In this document: in pieces, positions 30,602 to 39,490 of the stretch
How positions within the stretch are numbered: position 1 is the stretch's first letter
How the letters are laid out: each line of letters begins with the position of its first letter
DNA from: a virus
DNA: 49,164 nucleotides
Strand: one strand, 5' to 3'
IMG/VR virus record: IMGVR_UViG_3300023174_000245
Coordinates: 1 to 49,164 of that record
Made by a program: the position numbers and the translations under genes
The notes under the pieces: model-generated
Database searches by the model: none
What the model saw: only the letters and a program-made list of their open reading frames with translations
Told to the model about the DNA's origin: nothing

Positions 30602-31420
30602 TTACTTAATGTAACCAAAGAGTCGTTGATAATTCTGATGGACATTATCAATCCAATCACAGATTTGTGGACCTAACACCTTATCATAATCAGGAGTCAG
30701 CGGGCGGACAGATTTTCTAATAGTATGAAGACTATCAGATATACCGTAAATAGAATCATCTTCTTTAACAGTTTGTTCAACGTTATCGAAATCATGCTTA
30801 TATGGCCCAAGATTAAGATAATTGTAGATCTTATTCATCTCACGATCTGGGTAGCTGGTAAGATCTTCGGCTCTAATATATAAGAAGTTCTTATTAGTAC
30901 CTTCTAAGAAGCATTGATTAAGACGTTCTAAAGCTAGGCCAACTGGAGGGCCACCAAACCATTGATCGACACGTTTAGCTGTAGCCGTACCTGTCATCTG
31001 TGAATGGTTCTGAATTTCTTGATGCTTCTCTTGATTGGCTCTAAAAAGCTTTTCCATCGAAGAGATAATACTCTTCATATTTCTTACCATGACAATACAC
31101 TTCATATCATATGGCATAAACTTTTGAAACCAAGGATAATGAATAGTAGCTCCTCTTGTCTTAATACAAATATTAGGCTTATCGGTATATGTCTTAGCAT
31201 ATCCTTCAAGACCACCCCAACAAAAACCACGCCAAGATCTTTGAGCTACCTCGGAATCAATTGCTTTAACTTCTGGAGTCGACGTATAATTAGCACGAGC
31301 CCCGTAAAGATACTCCAATACACCATCAGTAGGTGTAGCACAAATCTCTGGGTTCTGATTAAGAATACATTGCAACAAGGTCGACATCGACCGAGGCATA
31401 GAAGAATTAAAGAAGATCAT
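30602..31420 (-). CDS. sulfotransferase
   Basis: 272 residues. The PAPS-binding loop is SMPRSMSTLLQ (residues 7-17), and the 3'-phosphate motif is in IVMVRNMKSIISS. The overall layout fits the sulfotransferase family, which moves sulfate from PAPS to hydroxyl groups of glycans, peptides or small molecules. Its start overlaps the stop of the glycosyltransferase by 1 nt, so both act in one operon. Confidence 0.8.
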   Translation of the reverse strand: MIFFNSSMPRSMSTLLQCILNQNPEICATPTDGVLEYLYGARANYTSTPEVKAIDSEVAQRSWRGFCWGGLEGYAKTYTDKPNICIKTRGATIHYPWFQKFMPYDMKCIVMVRNMKSIISSMEKLFRANQEKHQEIQNHSQMTGTATAKRVDQWFGGPPVGLALERLNQCFLEGTNKNFLYIRAEDLTSYPDREMNKIYNYLNLGPYKHDFDNVEQTVKEDDSIYGISDSLHTIRKSVRPLTPDYDKVLGPQICDWIDNVHQNYQRLFGYIK

Positions 31421-32373
31421 TAGACTGTAATTGTATGGTCATTTACATTAAAATCAAATAGTAATTCTTTACTCTTTGAACCTAATAACGACTCTACAAT
31501 CTGATCCCTATTAAAGATCTGATTAAGGTCAGCGTAATCACATTGATAGAAATTATTACCAATCCAATCCGCCTGATCAAGATAGTGATCAATCTGATGA
31601 CTGAAGTTCTTATGACCATCGGCCATAATATTGGTATGTAATTCATATCCAAATACCTTTGGATCATTAGTAATCCAACAAACGGTGGCAGGCTTACCTA
31701 GAGCTGCAGCAACATGTTGGATAAGTGAGTCGACTCCAAGAATCTTATCAGCTAAAGCAACATAACAGAATAGGTTTCTTAGGTTATCGGTTACATGGAA
31801 TGTGTTTTCTAAAGCCGGTTGATTCTCTCTTCTAATATGAAGTATCTTCTTAAAATTATCCTTAACAGAATTAACAACATCCTGGGCAATACTAGGGGGG
31901 AGGTCTCTAGCCCAGCTATATGGATGTTGCTGATTATCAGCTCCTCCAGAAGATTGTACAATTAAAACCGGTCCATTCTTTTCAAGCTTCCGTTCAATAA
32001 ACATGAGCTCTCGCTGGGTAAGAAAGATCTCCGGCCTCTCGCCTGTTGTATTAATACCAAAGAGATCACACCAAATCTCACATAAATGCTTTCGACGATA
32101 GAGAAAATCTTCAGTATGATATGGCTCAAGTCTTAAAATCTTTGAGTCCTTGTTCTTGACGTAATCATCATAAAAGTATGGAAGATTACCAAACTTATAG
32201 ACTCTATAAACATTTGGATTGTGAAGAAAGATTTCCGGCCAAGCCGTTACCACTACAAGTTTATGGTCAGGGTAAGCAGCTTTAATAGATCGGCAAACAG
32301 CGGTAGCAATAACATTCTTACCAGCTCCTCCATCAATATGAAATACAATATACTTGTCAGTTTTATCAGGCAT
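31420..32373 (-). CDS. family 9-like (heptosyltransferase-type) glycosyltransferase
   Basis: 317 residues with a GT-B fold. N-terminal HIDGGAGKNVIATAVCRSIK is the loop for acceptor/donor binding; C-terminal GVDSLIQHVAAALGKPATV is the sugar-nucleotide motif of ADP-heptose-type transferases. It could glycosylate a fibre protein or modify LPS. Upstream is a TATAAAATA-like late box. Paired with the sulfotransferase between two fibre loci. Confidence 0.75.
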   Translation of the reverse strand: MPDKTDKYIVFHIDGGAGKNVIATAVCRSIKAAYPDHKLVVVTAWPEIFLHNPNVYRVYKFGNLPYFYDDYVKNKDSKILRLEPYHTEDFLYRRKHLCEIWCDLFGINTTGERPEIFLTQRELMFIERKLEKNGPVLIVQSSGGADNQQHPYSWARDLPPSIAQDVVNSVKDNFKKILHIRRENQPALENTFHVTDNLRNLFCYVALADKILGVDSLIQHVAAALGKPATVCWITNDPKVFGYELHTNIMADGHKNFSHQIDHYLDQADWIGNNFYQCDYADLNQIFNRDQIVESLLGSKSKELLFDFNVNDHTITV

Positions 32374-32426
32374 ACAATTATTTTATATGCGAAAAAGTAC
32401 TATTCAACATTAAATAATTGTATATT

Positions 32427-32972
32427 ATGGCTGATCCGCAGACTCCTATTTCTAATGCTTCGTATAACCCTTCACGTGTTGTGAATCGCGCGCAATACGA
32501 ACAGGCTATTTACGTTGAAATTAACAATGATACACGTTTTCCAGCAATCTCAACCACCGTTGTTACCCCTGTTTGGCCAGATAATACGCAGGCATATATT
32601 CCTTCTGATAAAAAGCTTGGTACCCAGCCCCTCTCTGGTAGCTTCTGGACACCAAATAATCCGCCTCCGTCCTTAACAGCTGTTACCGTATATCCTAAGT
32701 TCGCGACACTTAACTACGTCGTAAACTCCGGTGACTTTATCTTAGGTCAGGGCGGTTTTACAACAATTACAGCCGGTCAATCAGCCTATGGAACATTTGG
32801 TGCATTACAGATTCTTGGCACAAATGCAACCTTCAACAGTCTTACAGCTACAGGCAGCTTTGTTAGTGCTATAACCGGTGTCTCAATCGCGTCAACCGTT
32901 GGTATTATCTACGGACCGTTCACTGGAGTTGCTTGTAGTGCTGGTGGTCCTGTTATTGTTTATAACGCTTAA
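32427..32972 (+). CDS. putative virion surface/fibre-associated protein, 181 aa
   Basis: Beta-rich, Thr/Ser/Gly/Pro-rich protein without membrane segments. The second half (YGTFGALQILGTNATFNSLTA style) resembles the repetitive beta-structure of phage decoration or fibre proteins. ATG at 32427 is preferred to an upstream TTG; ATTAAATA lies 10 nt upstream. Family unknown. Confidence 0.6.
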   Translation: MADPQTPISNASYNPSRVVNRAQYEQAIYVEINNDTRFPAISTTVVTPVWPDNTQAYIPSDKKLGTQPLSGSFWTPNNPPPSLTAVTVYPKFATLNYVVNSGDFILGQGGFTTITAGQSAYGTFGALQILGTNATFNSLTATGSFVSAITGVSIASTVGIIYGPFTGVACSAGGPVIVYNA

Positions 32973-33043
32973 AACTTTTTTAACTAAAAGTTTTCTTTAC
33001 GATAAAAATTGGTGATACATGTCACTAAATAGTTTTATCGTAT

Positions 33044-33181
33044 ATGATGCGCGCGATAAAAGAGATTGTTAATCAGCTTTTAAATAAAAAAAAGCTCGAG
33101 CCTGGTCCTGTTTATAAGACACGCTCTCAAATTATTGCCGAAGGTAGAGGTGCTTGTATTTGCCGACGTATAAAAAAATAA
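33044..33181 (+). CDS. small basic protein, 45 aa
   Basis: First of two adjacent ATG codons. Lys/Arg-rich with CIC near the C-terminus. Ends 2 nt from the convergent 598-aa virion gene. An ACTAAATA late-like box lies 12 nt upstream. Unrecognised. Confidence 0.5.
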   Translation: MMRAIKEIVNQLLNKKKLEPGPVYKTRSQIIAEGRGACICRRIKK

Positions 33182-33183
33182 GC

Positions 33184-34980
33184 TTATAGGGCTTCGATAG
33201 CATTAATTGACCCAACGATAGTTGATGTACTAGATCCAGCTGCAACAAGTCTTGCTGTAAGAATAACTTTATCTGCATCTGTATAATTAATATTTGATCC
33301 GAGATTTAAGAAGTTTAATGCAGTCTTAACATCAATTGGTGCTTGTGATGTAGCGAAACCAGACATAAGCTCAATACCCTGGGAAGTAATAGCTGTTGTT
33401 GTAGTATATGCCCATTGTCTAGATGATTTACCAATATCTTTTGAAGCTGGTACACCTGAAAGACCTGGATTAAACAATAGCTTCCACTGAATAACAGATT
33501 GTGTTGTATTATTCTGATTTGATAAATTAGCCGTATCTATAACATTCATTTCCTGGATCTGCATATCAGATCTCTGGTACGGTTCACCAGCTCTTAACCC
33601 AAGTCCGAGAATAGGCTGATCTTTTCCAGCAGCAAGAGTAATAGGAGTTATATTATAAGAGGCAATAAATGCTGGGTTTAATTCCGACTCTGCTTCAACA
33701 ACAAATGCTGTCCCATCAATTGTCATCGATGGGTTATAAGATAATGTTTTATAGTTAAGAATCTCTTTTCTATCCATTAGTGCGGGAGCACTCTCGTATT
33801 GAAGACCAAGAGTATTAGAGAAGTCAAAAGTATGAAGATAAGTAGGACCCGCTGATCCATTAATACCGAAATGAGTTACTGCTGTTCTCCCGCCATTAAA
33901 TTCAAAGAAGAGGGTGTGAGCATTATGATAACCATCATGGGTTATAGTAGCATTACTAACACTGCTATAAACATCAGGGTCAATAGTATAGGTCGCTGTT
34001 AACTTATTTGTTGCTGTATTAATTGCAGCAATGGCAGCTGTTCCATTATAACCGGAAGGAGTAACACCTAAGATAGTAGCCTTTGTACCCGGCTTAAGAG
34101 CTGATAAAGCATTACCAGAATAAGTGAACTCTGTGTTGTAGACATTTCCATCACCAGCAATAGCAACAGGCCATCTATTTGTTCCAGCAGTTATAGAACC
34201 AGATAAAACTGTTGACCAATTTTGACCCGATGGTCCATTTCCATCGAGCTTATCACCATTGAAATTATTTCTGTTTACTCTTTCTTCGGCTAATGTACCA
34301 TCAGTTAATCTTCTGCGAACAACAACATTAAGATCTGCTCCAGATAGCTCAAAGAACATACCATTAAAGTTTGTAAACAATCCAAGTCTCTTTATAGTTC
34401 CATCATCCTGTCCATCAAAATTAACTGTTCCTGACCATTGATGCGATACACCAGGGCGAACTTTAAACCTTCTTCTTGATGCTCTGATTATCGAGCCTGT
34501 TGAACTTGTACCAGGTGTCATTGTAACAGATGCTATATTCTGAACAAAGATACTAGAAGCACCGGGTGTTGCTGTTTCAATTAATCTTAAATCTCCATCC
34601 TTATCAACCGATGACACATACCACCAGCCCTGTTGAGGTAATACTACTCTCAGACGATGATTGGCGTCAAGCTGAGGCCCATCGGCGTATGTTACAAAAG
34701 CAGCTGCAGACCCCGGGTTAGTAACAGTTACGTTCATCGTTGTTGTTGGATTGACAACAGAGACGGGAAAAGTTTGGGTTGTACTAACTGCTACAGTATT
34801 TGTTATATTGAGTGCGGTAACGGGATTGATTATTGTAAAGCTACCTGATACGGATAGGGTATTATTATTTGTACTAACAACGACAGCGGTTGTAGGATTG
34901 AGAATAGTAGCACTTAATGAAGTTACAGGATTCAGCGTATAGCTGCTAGTAGGCTGTAATAACGACGTTAAGGGAATCAT
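33184..34980 (-). CDS. large virion/fibre structural protein, 598 aa
   Basis: Thr/Asn/Val-rich beta repeats at the N-terminus (NPVTSLSATI, NPTTAVVVS, NPVTALNITN, NPTTTMNVTV), a central beta domain with VSHQWSGTVNFDGQDDGTIKR, and a C-terminal globular region. Looks like a baseplate or fibre component; similar proteins occur in aquatic T4-like phages. A perfect TATAAATA (34990-34997, minus) lies 9 nt upstream. No enzymatic motif seen. Confidence 0.65.
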   Translation of the reverse strand: MIPLTSLLQPTSSYTLNPVTSLSATILNPTTAVVVSTNNNTLSVSGSFTIINPVTALNITNTVAVSTTQTFPVSVVNPTTTMNVTVTNPGSAAAFVTYADGPQLDANHRLRVVLPQQGWWYVSSVDKDGDLRLIETATPGASSIFVQNIASVTMTPGTSSTGSIIRASRRRFKVRPGVSHQWSGTVNFDGQDDGTIKRLGLFTNFNGMFFELSGADLNVVVRRRLTDGTLAEERVNRNNFNGDKLDGNGPSGQNWSTVLSGSITAGTNRWPVAIAGDGNVYNTEFTYSGNALSALKPGTKATILGVTPSGYNGTAAIAAINTATNKLTATYTIDPDVYSSVSNATITHDGYHNAHTLFFEFNGGRTAVTHFGINGSAGPTYLHTFDFSNTLGLQYESAPALMDRKEILNYKTLSYNPSMTIDGTAFVVEAESELNPAFIASYNITPITLAAGKDQPILGLGLRAGEPYQRSDMQIQEMNVIDTANLSNQNNTTQSVIQWKLLFNPGLSGVPASKDIGKSSRQWAYTTTTAITSQGIELMSGFATSQAPIDVKTALNFLNLGSNINYTDADKVILTARLVAAGSSTSTIVGSINAIEAL

Positions 34981-34989
34981 ACTTTTGTT

Positions 34990-34997
34990 TATTTATA
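34990..34997 (-). promoter_or_regulatory. late promoter TATAAATA for the 598-aa virion gene
   Basis: Perfect octamer on the minus strand, 9 nt before the start at 34980. Confidence 0.6.
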
Positions 34998-34999
34998 GA

Positions 35000-36805
35000 C
35001 TATTGCGTCAATCTCCATCCGTAAGACCCACCTAGATAGAGTGCTTTAAGTGCAATTCCGGCGAGATTCATTGCAATCGGTTGATTTTGACCTTCGATAT
35101 TAACGTTTGCTGATAATACAAAGTTCTTTGTGGCCCAAGAATAATAAGGATCTATGAAACCTATAATCCTACCGATAGTTGGTGATGAGGGTAATAACCC
35201 GGTAACTCCAGATGTCGTTGTATCAACAGCATAATAATTTGGAGCTGTAGCTGTAAAGTTACTAGAAACATAATTATATGTTGTATTCCAGACATTTGAA
35301 TTCGATACCCCATCATAAACAATTCCTGTTGCGTTTATGTTACCCGAAACACTTAATGTCTGGGTTGGATTACTTGTACCAATACCAACATTACCAGAAG
35401 AATTAATAACCATTCTTTGATTCTCAGTTGTTGTGCCGCCGGTAAAGAATAGTAAGTTGTTATTTATAGCTGTACCAATTCCGAGATTTCCGGCATAGCT
35501 ATAGATATACGAATCATTAGCACCGACGACGTTAAATGTAGGTGAATAAAGATTACCGTTATACAGTGAGCTATTAATGCCCATGTCGATGTAGCTTATA
35601 TTTGTATCGTTATAAATTGCTATATCTGAGCTTGCACTGACTCCGGCGTATGAATTCTGAATTTCATTATAAACAGATCCTAGAGCTTGTGCTAAAACTG
35701 TTAGTGGCTGCTGATTGAATAATCCCGGTACTAGAGAATTGATACCAACGGTAAAGCTTGTTAAGGTTGTTGTATTAGTCGTTGTCGCGCTAATTACATT
35801 TAAATTGGTAACATTCAGTGTATCAAAATAGCTAGTACCTGGCACATTTACCGGGCATAAGAAACTGACACCCGGAAGACTATTACCACCTATAATCATC
35901 GGATATGATGGATATGCAGGATCGGCATTAATATTATAACCGCTTAGAATTAAGCCACTGGTATAAAAGCTATTTGACTTTACGCTATTATTTGCTGTAA
36001 TATTACTAGCTGTAAGACTAGTAACAGATGTATCAGTTAATAATATAGGTCTTCCATTTGTCGTATAAATTTGATTACCGCTAAACGCAATATTTCCTGT
36101 ACTAAAGTCGCTTAAAATAACAGTAGCGAGATCAACTCCGCCAGATAGATATTGTCCGGTAACGTTAAGATTACCATTCATTGTACCACCGTTAGCAAAT
36201 TGCTGGGCTACCGACCCTCCACCACCACCGAGATCTAAAATTCTTCTAGCATATTTTGTTACATATTCTTCAATTAGTTTTTTTACATCCTCTATTTTTT
36301 CAGGTTGCTTTTCATTGACAACTTTTGTAGTAAGTTTATCAAGGTCATTAATATATTTGCTTGATTCCGGTGTCTTTTCAACAGATTGTTTTTGTAATTC
36401 TTGAACATATGGATTAACTACTGGCTCCAGCTCTTTTATAGGCTCTTCTTCTACAGGAGCCTCTTCCTGCATAACATTAGGTACCAATACTTCCTGTCTT
36501 GGGGTTGTAAGAATATTCTTAAGCTTATCAACAAAATCTTCAAAATTCTTTTCTTCGACAACCAATGGTGTTTTATCTATAACAATCTCTGGTATAGTCT
36601 CATTAACTGGCGTTGTTTCTTGAAGGTGGGCCTGAACTTGCTGATTAATTTTCTCTTGTAGATTCAATAATGTTTCTTCTAAAGGCAGAACTGAAGGTAT
36701 CTCAGTATTTGAGTTTATCTTCTCCATAAGAGCTTTATGCTCTTTCTCTACTCTAATCTTCTCGGTAAGATTAGATAGAAAGTTTATAAACGGATCTTGT
36801 TCCAC
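35000..36805 (-). CDS. tail-fibre protein sharing the coiled-coil/YARRILDLG module
   Basis: 601 residues, GTG start. An N-terminal helical/acidic region (1-200) leads to YARRILDLGGGGGS and ANGGTMNGNLNVTGQYLSGG, almost identical in pattern to the 1171-aa fibre. It continues as beta-rich fibre (200-540) with an LGIGTAINN/VGIGTSNPTQTLSVSG segment typical of trimeric fibres, and ends in a small tip domain (GSYGWRLTQ). It probably attaches to the virion by a different N-terminus while reusing the same shaft module. Confidence 0.75.
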   Translation of the reverse strand: MEQDPFINFLSNLTEKIRVEKEHKALMEKINSNTEIPSVLPLEETLLNLQEKINQQVQAHLQETTPVNETIPEIVIDKTPLVVEEKNFEDFVDKLKNILTTPRQEVLVPNVMQEEAPVEEEPIKELEPVVNPYVQELQKQSVEKTPESSKYINDLDKLTTKVVNEKQPEKIEDVKKLIEEYVTKYARRILDLGGGGGSVAQQFANGGTMNGNLNVTGQYLSGGVDLATVILSDFSTGNIAFSGNQIYTTNGRPILLTDTSVTSLTASNITANNSVKSNSFYTSGLILSGYNINADPAYPSYPMIIGGNSLPGVSFLCPVNVPGTSYFDTLNVTNLNVISATTTNTTTLTSFTVGINSLVPGLFNQQPLTVLAQALGSVYNEIQNSYAGVSASSDIAIYNDTNISYIDMGINSSLYNGNLYSPTFNVVGANDSYIYSYAGNLGIGTAINNNLLFFTGGTTTENQRMVINSSGNVGIGTSNPTQTLSVSGNINATGIVYDGVSNSNVWNTTYNYVSSNFTATAPNYYAVDTTTSGVTGLLPSSPTIGRIIGFIDPYYSWATKNFVLSANVNIEGQNQPIAMNLAGIALKALYLGGSYGWRLTQ

Positions 36806-36810
36806 GTCAT

Positions 36811-36818
36811 TATTTACG
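36811..36818 (-). promoter_or_regulatory. late-type promoter CGTAAATA
   Basis: CGTAAATA on the minus strand ending 5 nt before the GTG start at 36805. Confidence 0.45.
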
Positions 36819-36881
36819 TATAAATCACAAGAATTCGAGTTCTTTTATTGATAGCCTATCACCTAAATACTATAGTAATAC

Positions 36882-37223
36882 ATGAGCTTTACTTACATTA
36901 CCACCACGTCAGCAATTACTGCTTTTGTTAATATTCCAGGTTATATAATGGATAAATCAACAAATGTTTATTTGAGCTCTAGTACAGTAAGGATTCCAGG
37001 ATCTCTTACCGCTATTAATAACTTCACAACAAATGCTTTGGTCTCTTCAATATTCCCTGTTATATCAGGATATAATTACCCTTATTTTCAAGTAATTGAT
37101 AAAAACCATATTACGGTGAATGTTTACGGCTTATCAGGTACCGGATTTACGGATATTATAGTCTACGGTCAAGCAGGATTTTCCAAGCTATCTGATCACG
37201 GATTCTTAATACAAGTTAGATAA
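36882..37223 (+). CDS. putative virion protein, 113 aa
   Basis: Beta-rich, Thr/Ser/Ile-rich, with no recognised motif. CCTAAATA lies 12 nt upstream. It sits between two fibre genes on the opposite strand, so likely a fibre or baseplate accessory. Confidence 0.6.
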   Translation: MSFTYITTTSAITAFVNIPGYIMDKSTNVYLSSSTVRIPGSLTAINNFTTNALVSSIFPVISGYNYPYFQVIDKNHITVNVYGLSGTGFTDIIVYGQAGFSKLSDHGFLIQVR

Positions 37224-37229
37224 GTTCGT

Positions 37230-38576
37230 TTAGACGTAAATTGGTATATTACCAATACAGACACCGGCTGCGTTATAGACCGGCATCTTTGAAACAAATG
37301 ATCCTATAGCTCCGGAGGCGGTTGTACCAACAGCGTATGTATTGCCAAATACTCTACCCTGGGAGCTAATATTATTGACGTAAGTATAATTTGTTTGAGA
37401 TGCACTTAAGCTAGATCCAAGAATAAAGATATTTGAAGAGACGATCGTATTACCATAACCACCCACGATAGATGAGCAATTACCTGATGCTATATTATTC
37501 TGCGCGCCGCCTAAAATAGTGTTACAATTACCGGCTACACAGTTTTTAAACCCACCAACAACGACACCATAGTTACCTGAAATTGTATTACAAACACCGT
37601 TTCCAATATAGGAATAACAGCCTGTGTTTAAGCTACTGAATCCGCCAAATATTGTTGACATGCATCCGGATGTTACATTACAGCATCCGCCGACAATACT
37701 ACTGTAAGTACTGTTTGTTGTGTTACAAGCTCCACCAACAACACTGGATGTACAGCCTAAACTACAGTTGCATTGACCGCCAACTACATTGCTATAACTC
37801 AAACCTGTGCAGTTACAAAAGCCACCGACAATATTTGAATACATGCATGCTGTGGTATTCTTACAACCAGATCCTATGAAAGAAAAGGCTGATAACGTGC
37901 AATTAACGTTTCCAGCGACTACAGCGTTAGCTACTTCAAATGTCTTATTATTACACCCACCACCAATGAACGAACTACAGCAGTTTATAGTATTAAAACA
38001 CCCACCACCAATAAACGATCCTATACCGCAATTTTTATTTTGTGTACCAGCGCCGATTCCGCTACAAGAACTTAAAGTCCAGTTAGCTGTACCACCGCCA
38101 ATAAAACTATATGATCCATTTGCAAATGTACAGTTCTGTGAACCACCAGCAATTGTACTGTAGACACCGGAGGAAGTGGTGCTAGCAGCGCTTATTGGTA
38201 CAACAGAGCCGTTAGCTGTTGAATATTTATAAGGTCCAGCAAACGTGTAATTACTGTTTATCTGTTGAACAGGTCGGTAGGAAGCGTAAGTGTTGTAGCT
38301 ACCACCGGAGAGAATATAAAAGATTCCACGAGGACCATCAAAGACAATATCACCAGTTTGAATAGTAGCAAGATTGCTATCATTACCGGTAATACCTAAT
38401 GTACTTGTATAGAACTTAATACCCGCACTAATTCCCCCGGCTGTTGATCCATCGCCTACGAATAAGCGCTTAGAGTCTGTTGTATAACCGATTTCACCCT
38501 GATCGAGGGTAACTAGTTGACGCTGGGCGTCCGTACCTCTACGGACTTTAAGTTTAATAACTGATACGTTAGCCAT
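37230..38576 (-). CDS. short fibre with RRGT-type N-terminus and Cys-rich YadA-like beta-roll
   Basis: 448 residues. The N-terminus IKLKVRRGTDAQRQLVTLDQ, then GEIGYTTDSKRLFVGDGST, is a widespread phage fibre/appendage attachment module. Residues about 135-385 are YadA-like repeats (SFIGGGxxN / SNVVGGxxN) with a Cys in most turns. The module NIFILGSSLSASQTNYTYVN is shared with the 15.7-22.8 kb fibres. TATAAATA ends 6 nt upstream. Confidence 0.8.
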   Translation of the reverse strand: MANVSVIKLKVRRGTDAQRQLVTLDQGEIGYTTDSKRLFVGDGSTAGGISAGIKFYTSTLGITGNDSNLATIQTGDIVFDGPRGIFYILSGGSYNTYASYRPVQQINSNYTFAGPYKYSTANGSVVPISAASTTSSGVYSTIAGGSQNCTFANGSYSFIGGGTANWTLSSCSGIGAGTQNKNCGIGSFIGGGCFNTINCCSSFIGGGCNNKTFEVANAVVAGNVNCTLSAFSFIGSGCKNTTACMYSNIVGGFCNCTGLSYSNVVGGQCNCSLGCTSSVVGGACNTTNSTYSSIVGGCCNVTSGCMSTIFGGFSSLNTGCYSYIGNGVCNTISGNYGVVVGGFKNCVAGNCNTILGGAQNNIASGNCSSIVGGYGNTIVSSNIFILGSSLSASQTNYTYVNNISSQGRVFGNTYAVGTTASGAIGSFVSKMPVYNAAGVCIGNIPIYV

Positions 38577-38582
38577 TAAGAT

Positions 38583-38590
38583 TATTTATA
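38583..38590 (-). promoter_or_regulatory. late promoter TATAAATA for the short fibre
   Basis: Perfect octamer on the minus strand, 6 nt before the ATG at 38576. Confidence 0.65.
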
Positions 38591-38644
38591 TCTTAATATC
38601 AAATATCAATGTATTTGATATAGTATTAGTATCAGTTCAAACTC

Positions 38645-38845
38645 TTACTTATTGACGTACTTACCGAACTTCTCCTTGAGCTGAGCGGTGTACTTTTGAA
38701 CAAAGCCATCAAGAGCCTTATTACCGCCATCAAGGCCATGGTTCTTTACGATAACAGCCAATTCATCCATATCAAGGATAGCTGAAAAGGTATCAGTCTC
38801 GTTGTTCTTGTCATTCTTAAGTGATGTTTCGATTACGATCTTCAT
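38645..38845 (-). CDS. hypothetical protein, 66 aa
   Basis: Small alpha/beta protein (MKIVIETSLKND start, Lys-rich helix at the end), divergent from the HECVH gene. Well-biased codons suggest good expression. Unrecognised. Confidence 0.6.
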   Translation of the reverse strand: MKIVIETSLKNDKNNETDTFSAILDMDELAVIVKNHGLDGGNKALDGFVQKYTAQLKEKFGKYVNK

Positions 38846-38877
38846 GTGTACTAAATAATTAAGAGGTCAGGCTGATT

Positions 38878-39201
38878 ATGCAACATATTATACAGAATAT
38901 TATTGCTTTTATGAAATCAAAGCCTCCGGAGTTTTTTCAGTTTAAACGGATCTATGGTCGTACGACAGGATTTTTTAAAGGTGATCATATAGAGCTTGAC
39001 TTTCGAAAAGATCTCGTTCAATCTATTATTCATGAATGCGTTCACGCTTTGCACCCCGAGTTATCTGAAACAAAAGTACTCAAGATGGAGAGAGCTATTT
39101 TAAAAGTTATTACAAATCTAGAAGTTGCCGAGATCCTAGCAATTTTAGCCAAGAAGATTAAACATACTGAGAACCACCAAAGTTATCTAAAACGTGAATA
39201 A
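38878..39201 (+). CDS. compact HExxH metallopeptidase-like protein
   Basis: 107 residues with HECVH at 52-56, preceded by a strand and a Gly turn (GDHIELDFRKDL) and followed by a Lys-rich helix with a candidate third-ligand Glu. This is near the minimal size of a zincin-like domain (compare IrrE/SprT-type). Overlaps the next gene by 8 nt. Could act on a host or virion protein; target unknown. Confidence 0.6.
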   Translation: MQHIIQNIIAFMKSKPPEFFQFKRIYGRTTGFFKGDHIELDFRKDLVQSIIHECVHALHPELSETKVLKMERAILKVITNLEVAEILAILAKKIKHTENHQSYLKRE

Positions 39202-39406
39202 GGAGGAACTTATACATAGTGCTCTAGAGGCAATGAAAGAACAGGATCAAGATCTACCACAATCTTCTCCTAAAATTATGATGAGTATAGAAACGTATGA
39301 GCAAATGCAGAAAGATCCTGAAAGAGCTAAAGACATATGTAACCGTATTCTTACACCGAACAATGATCCTCTTGAGAAAGAAAAAGATTTTCTTAAAAAG
39401 TGGTAA
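39194..39406 (+). CDS. hypothetical protein, 70 aa
   Basis: GTG start inside the end of the HECVH gene, so coupled. Acidic helical protein (EELIHSALEAMKEQDQDLPQ). Might be a partner or inhibitor of the upstream protease-like protein, inferred only from coupling. Confidence 0.55.
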   Translation: MNKEELIHSALEAMKEQDQDLPQSSPKIMMSIETYEQMQKDPERAKDICNRILTPNNDPLEKEKDFLKKW

Positions 39407-39414
39407 ATTCTGGC

Positions 39415-39443
39415 TTGCATTCTTCTTGAGATTAAATTACTAT
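39415..39443 (+). promoter_or_regulatory. sigma70-type promoter with a G-free leader
   Basis: TTGCAT (39415-39420), 17 bp, TACTAT (39438-39443). Unlike its relatives it leaves about 40 nt before the ATG at 39491; that leader is A/C/T only from about 39445. Confidence 0.6.
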
Positions 39444-39490
39444 GAACATCTCAACATTAAACACACATAACACTAAACACAATACATTAA

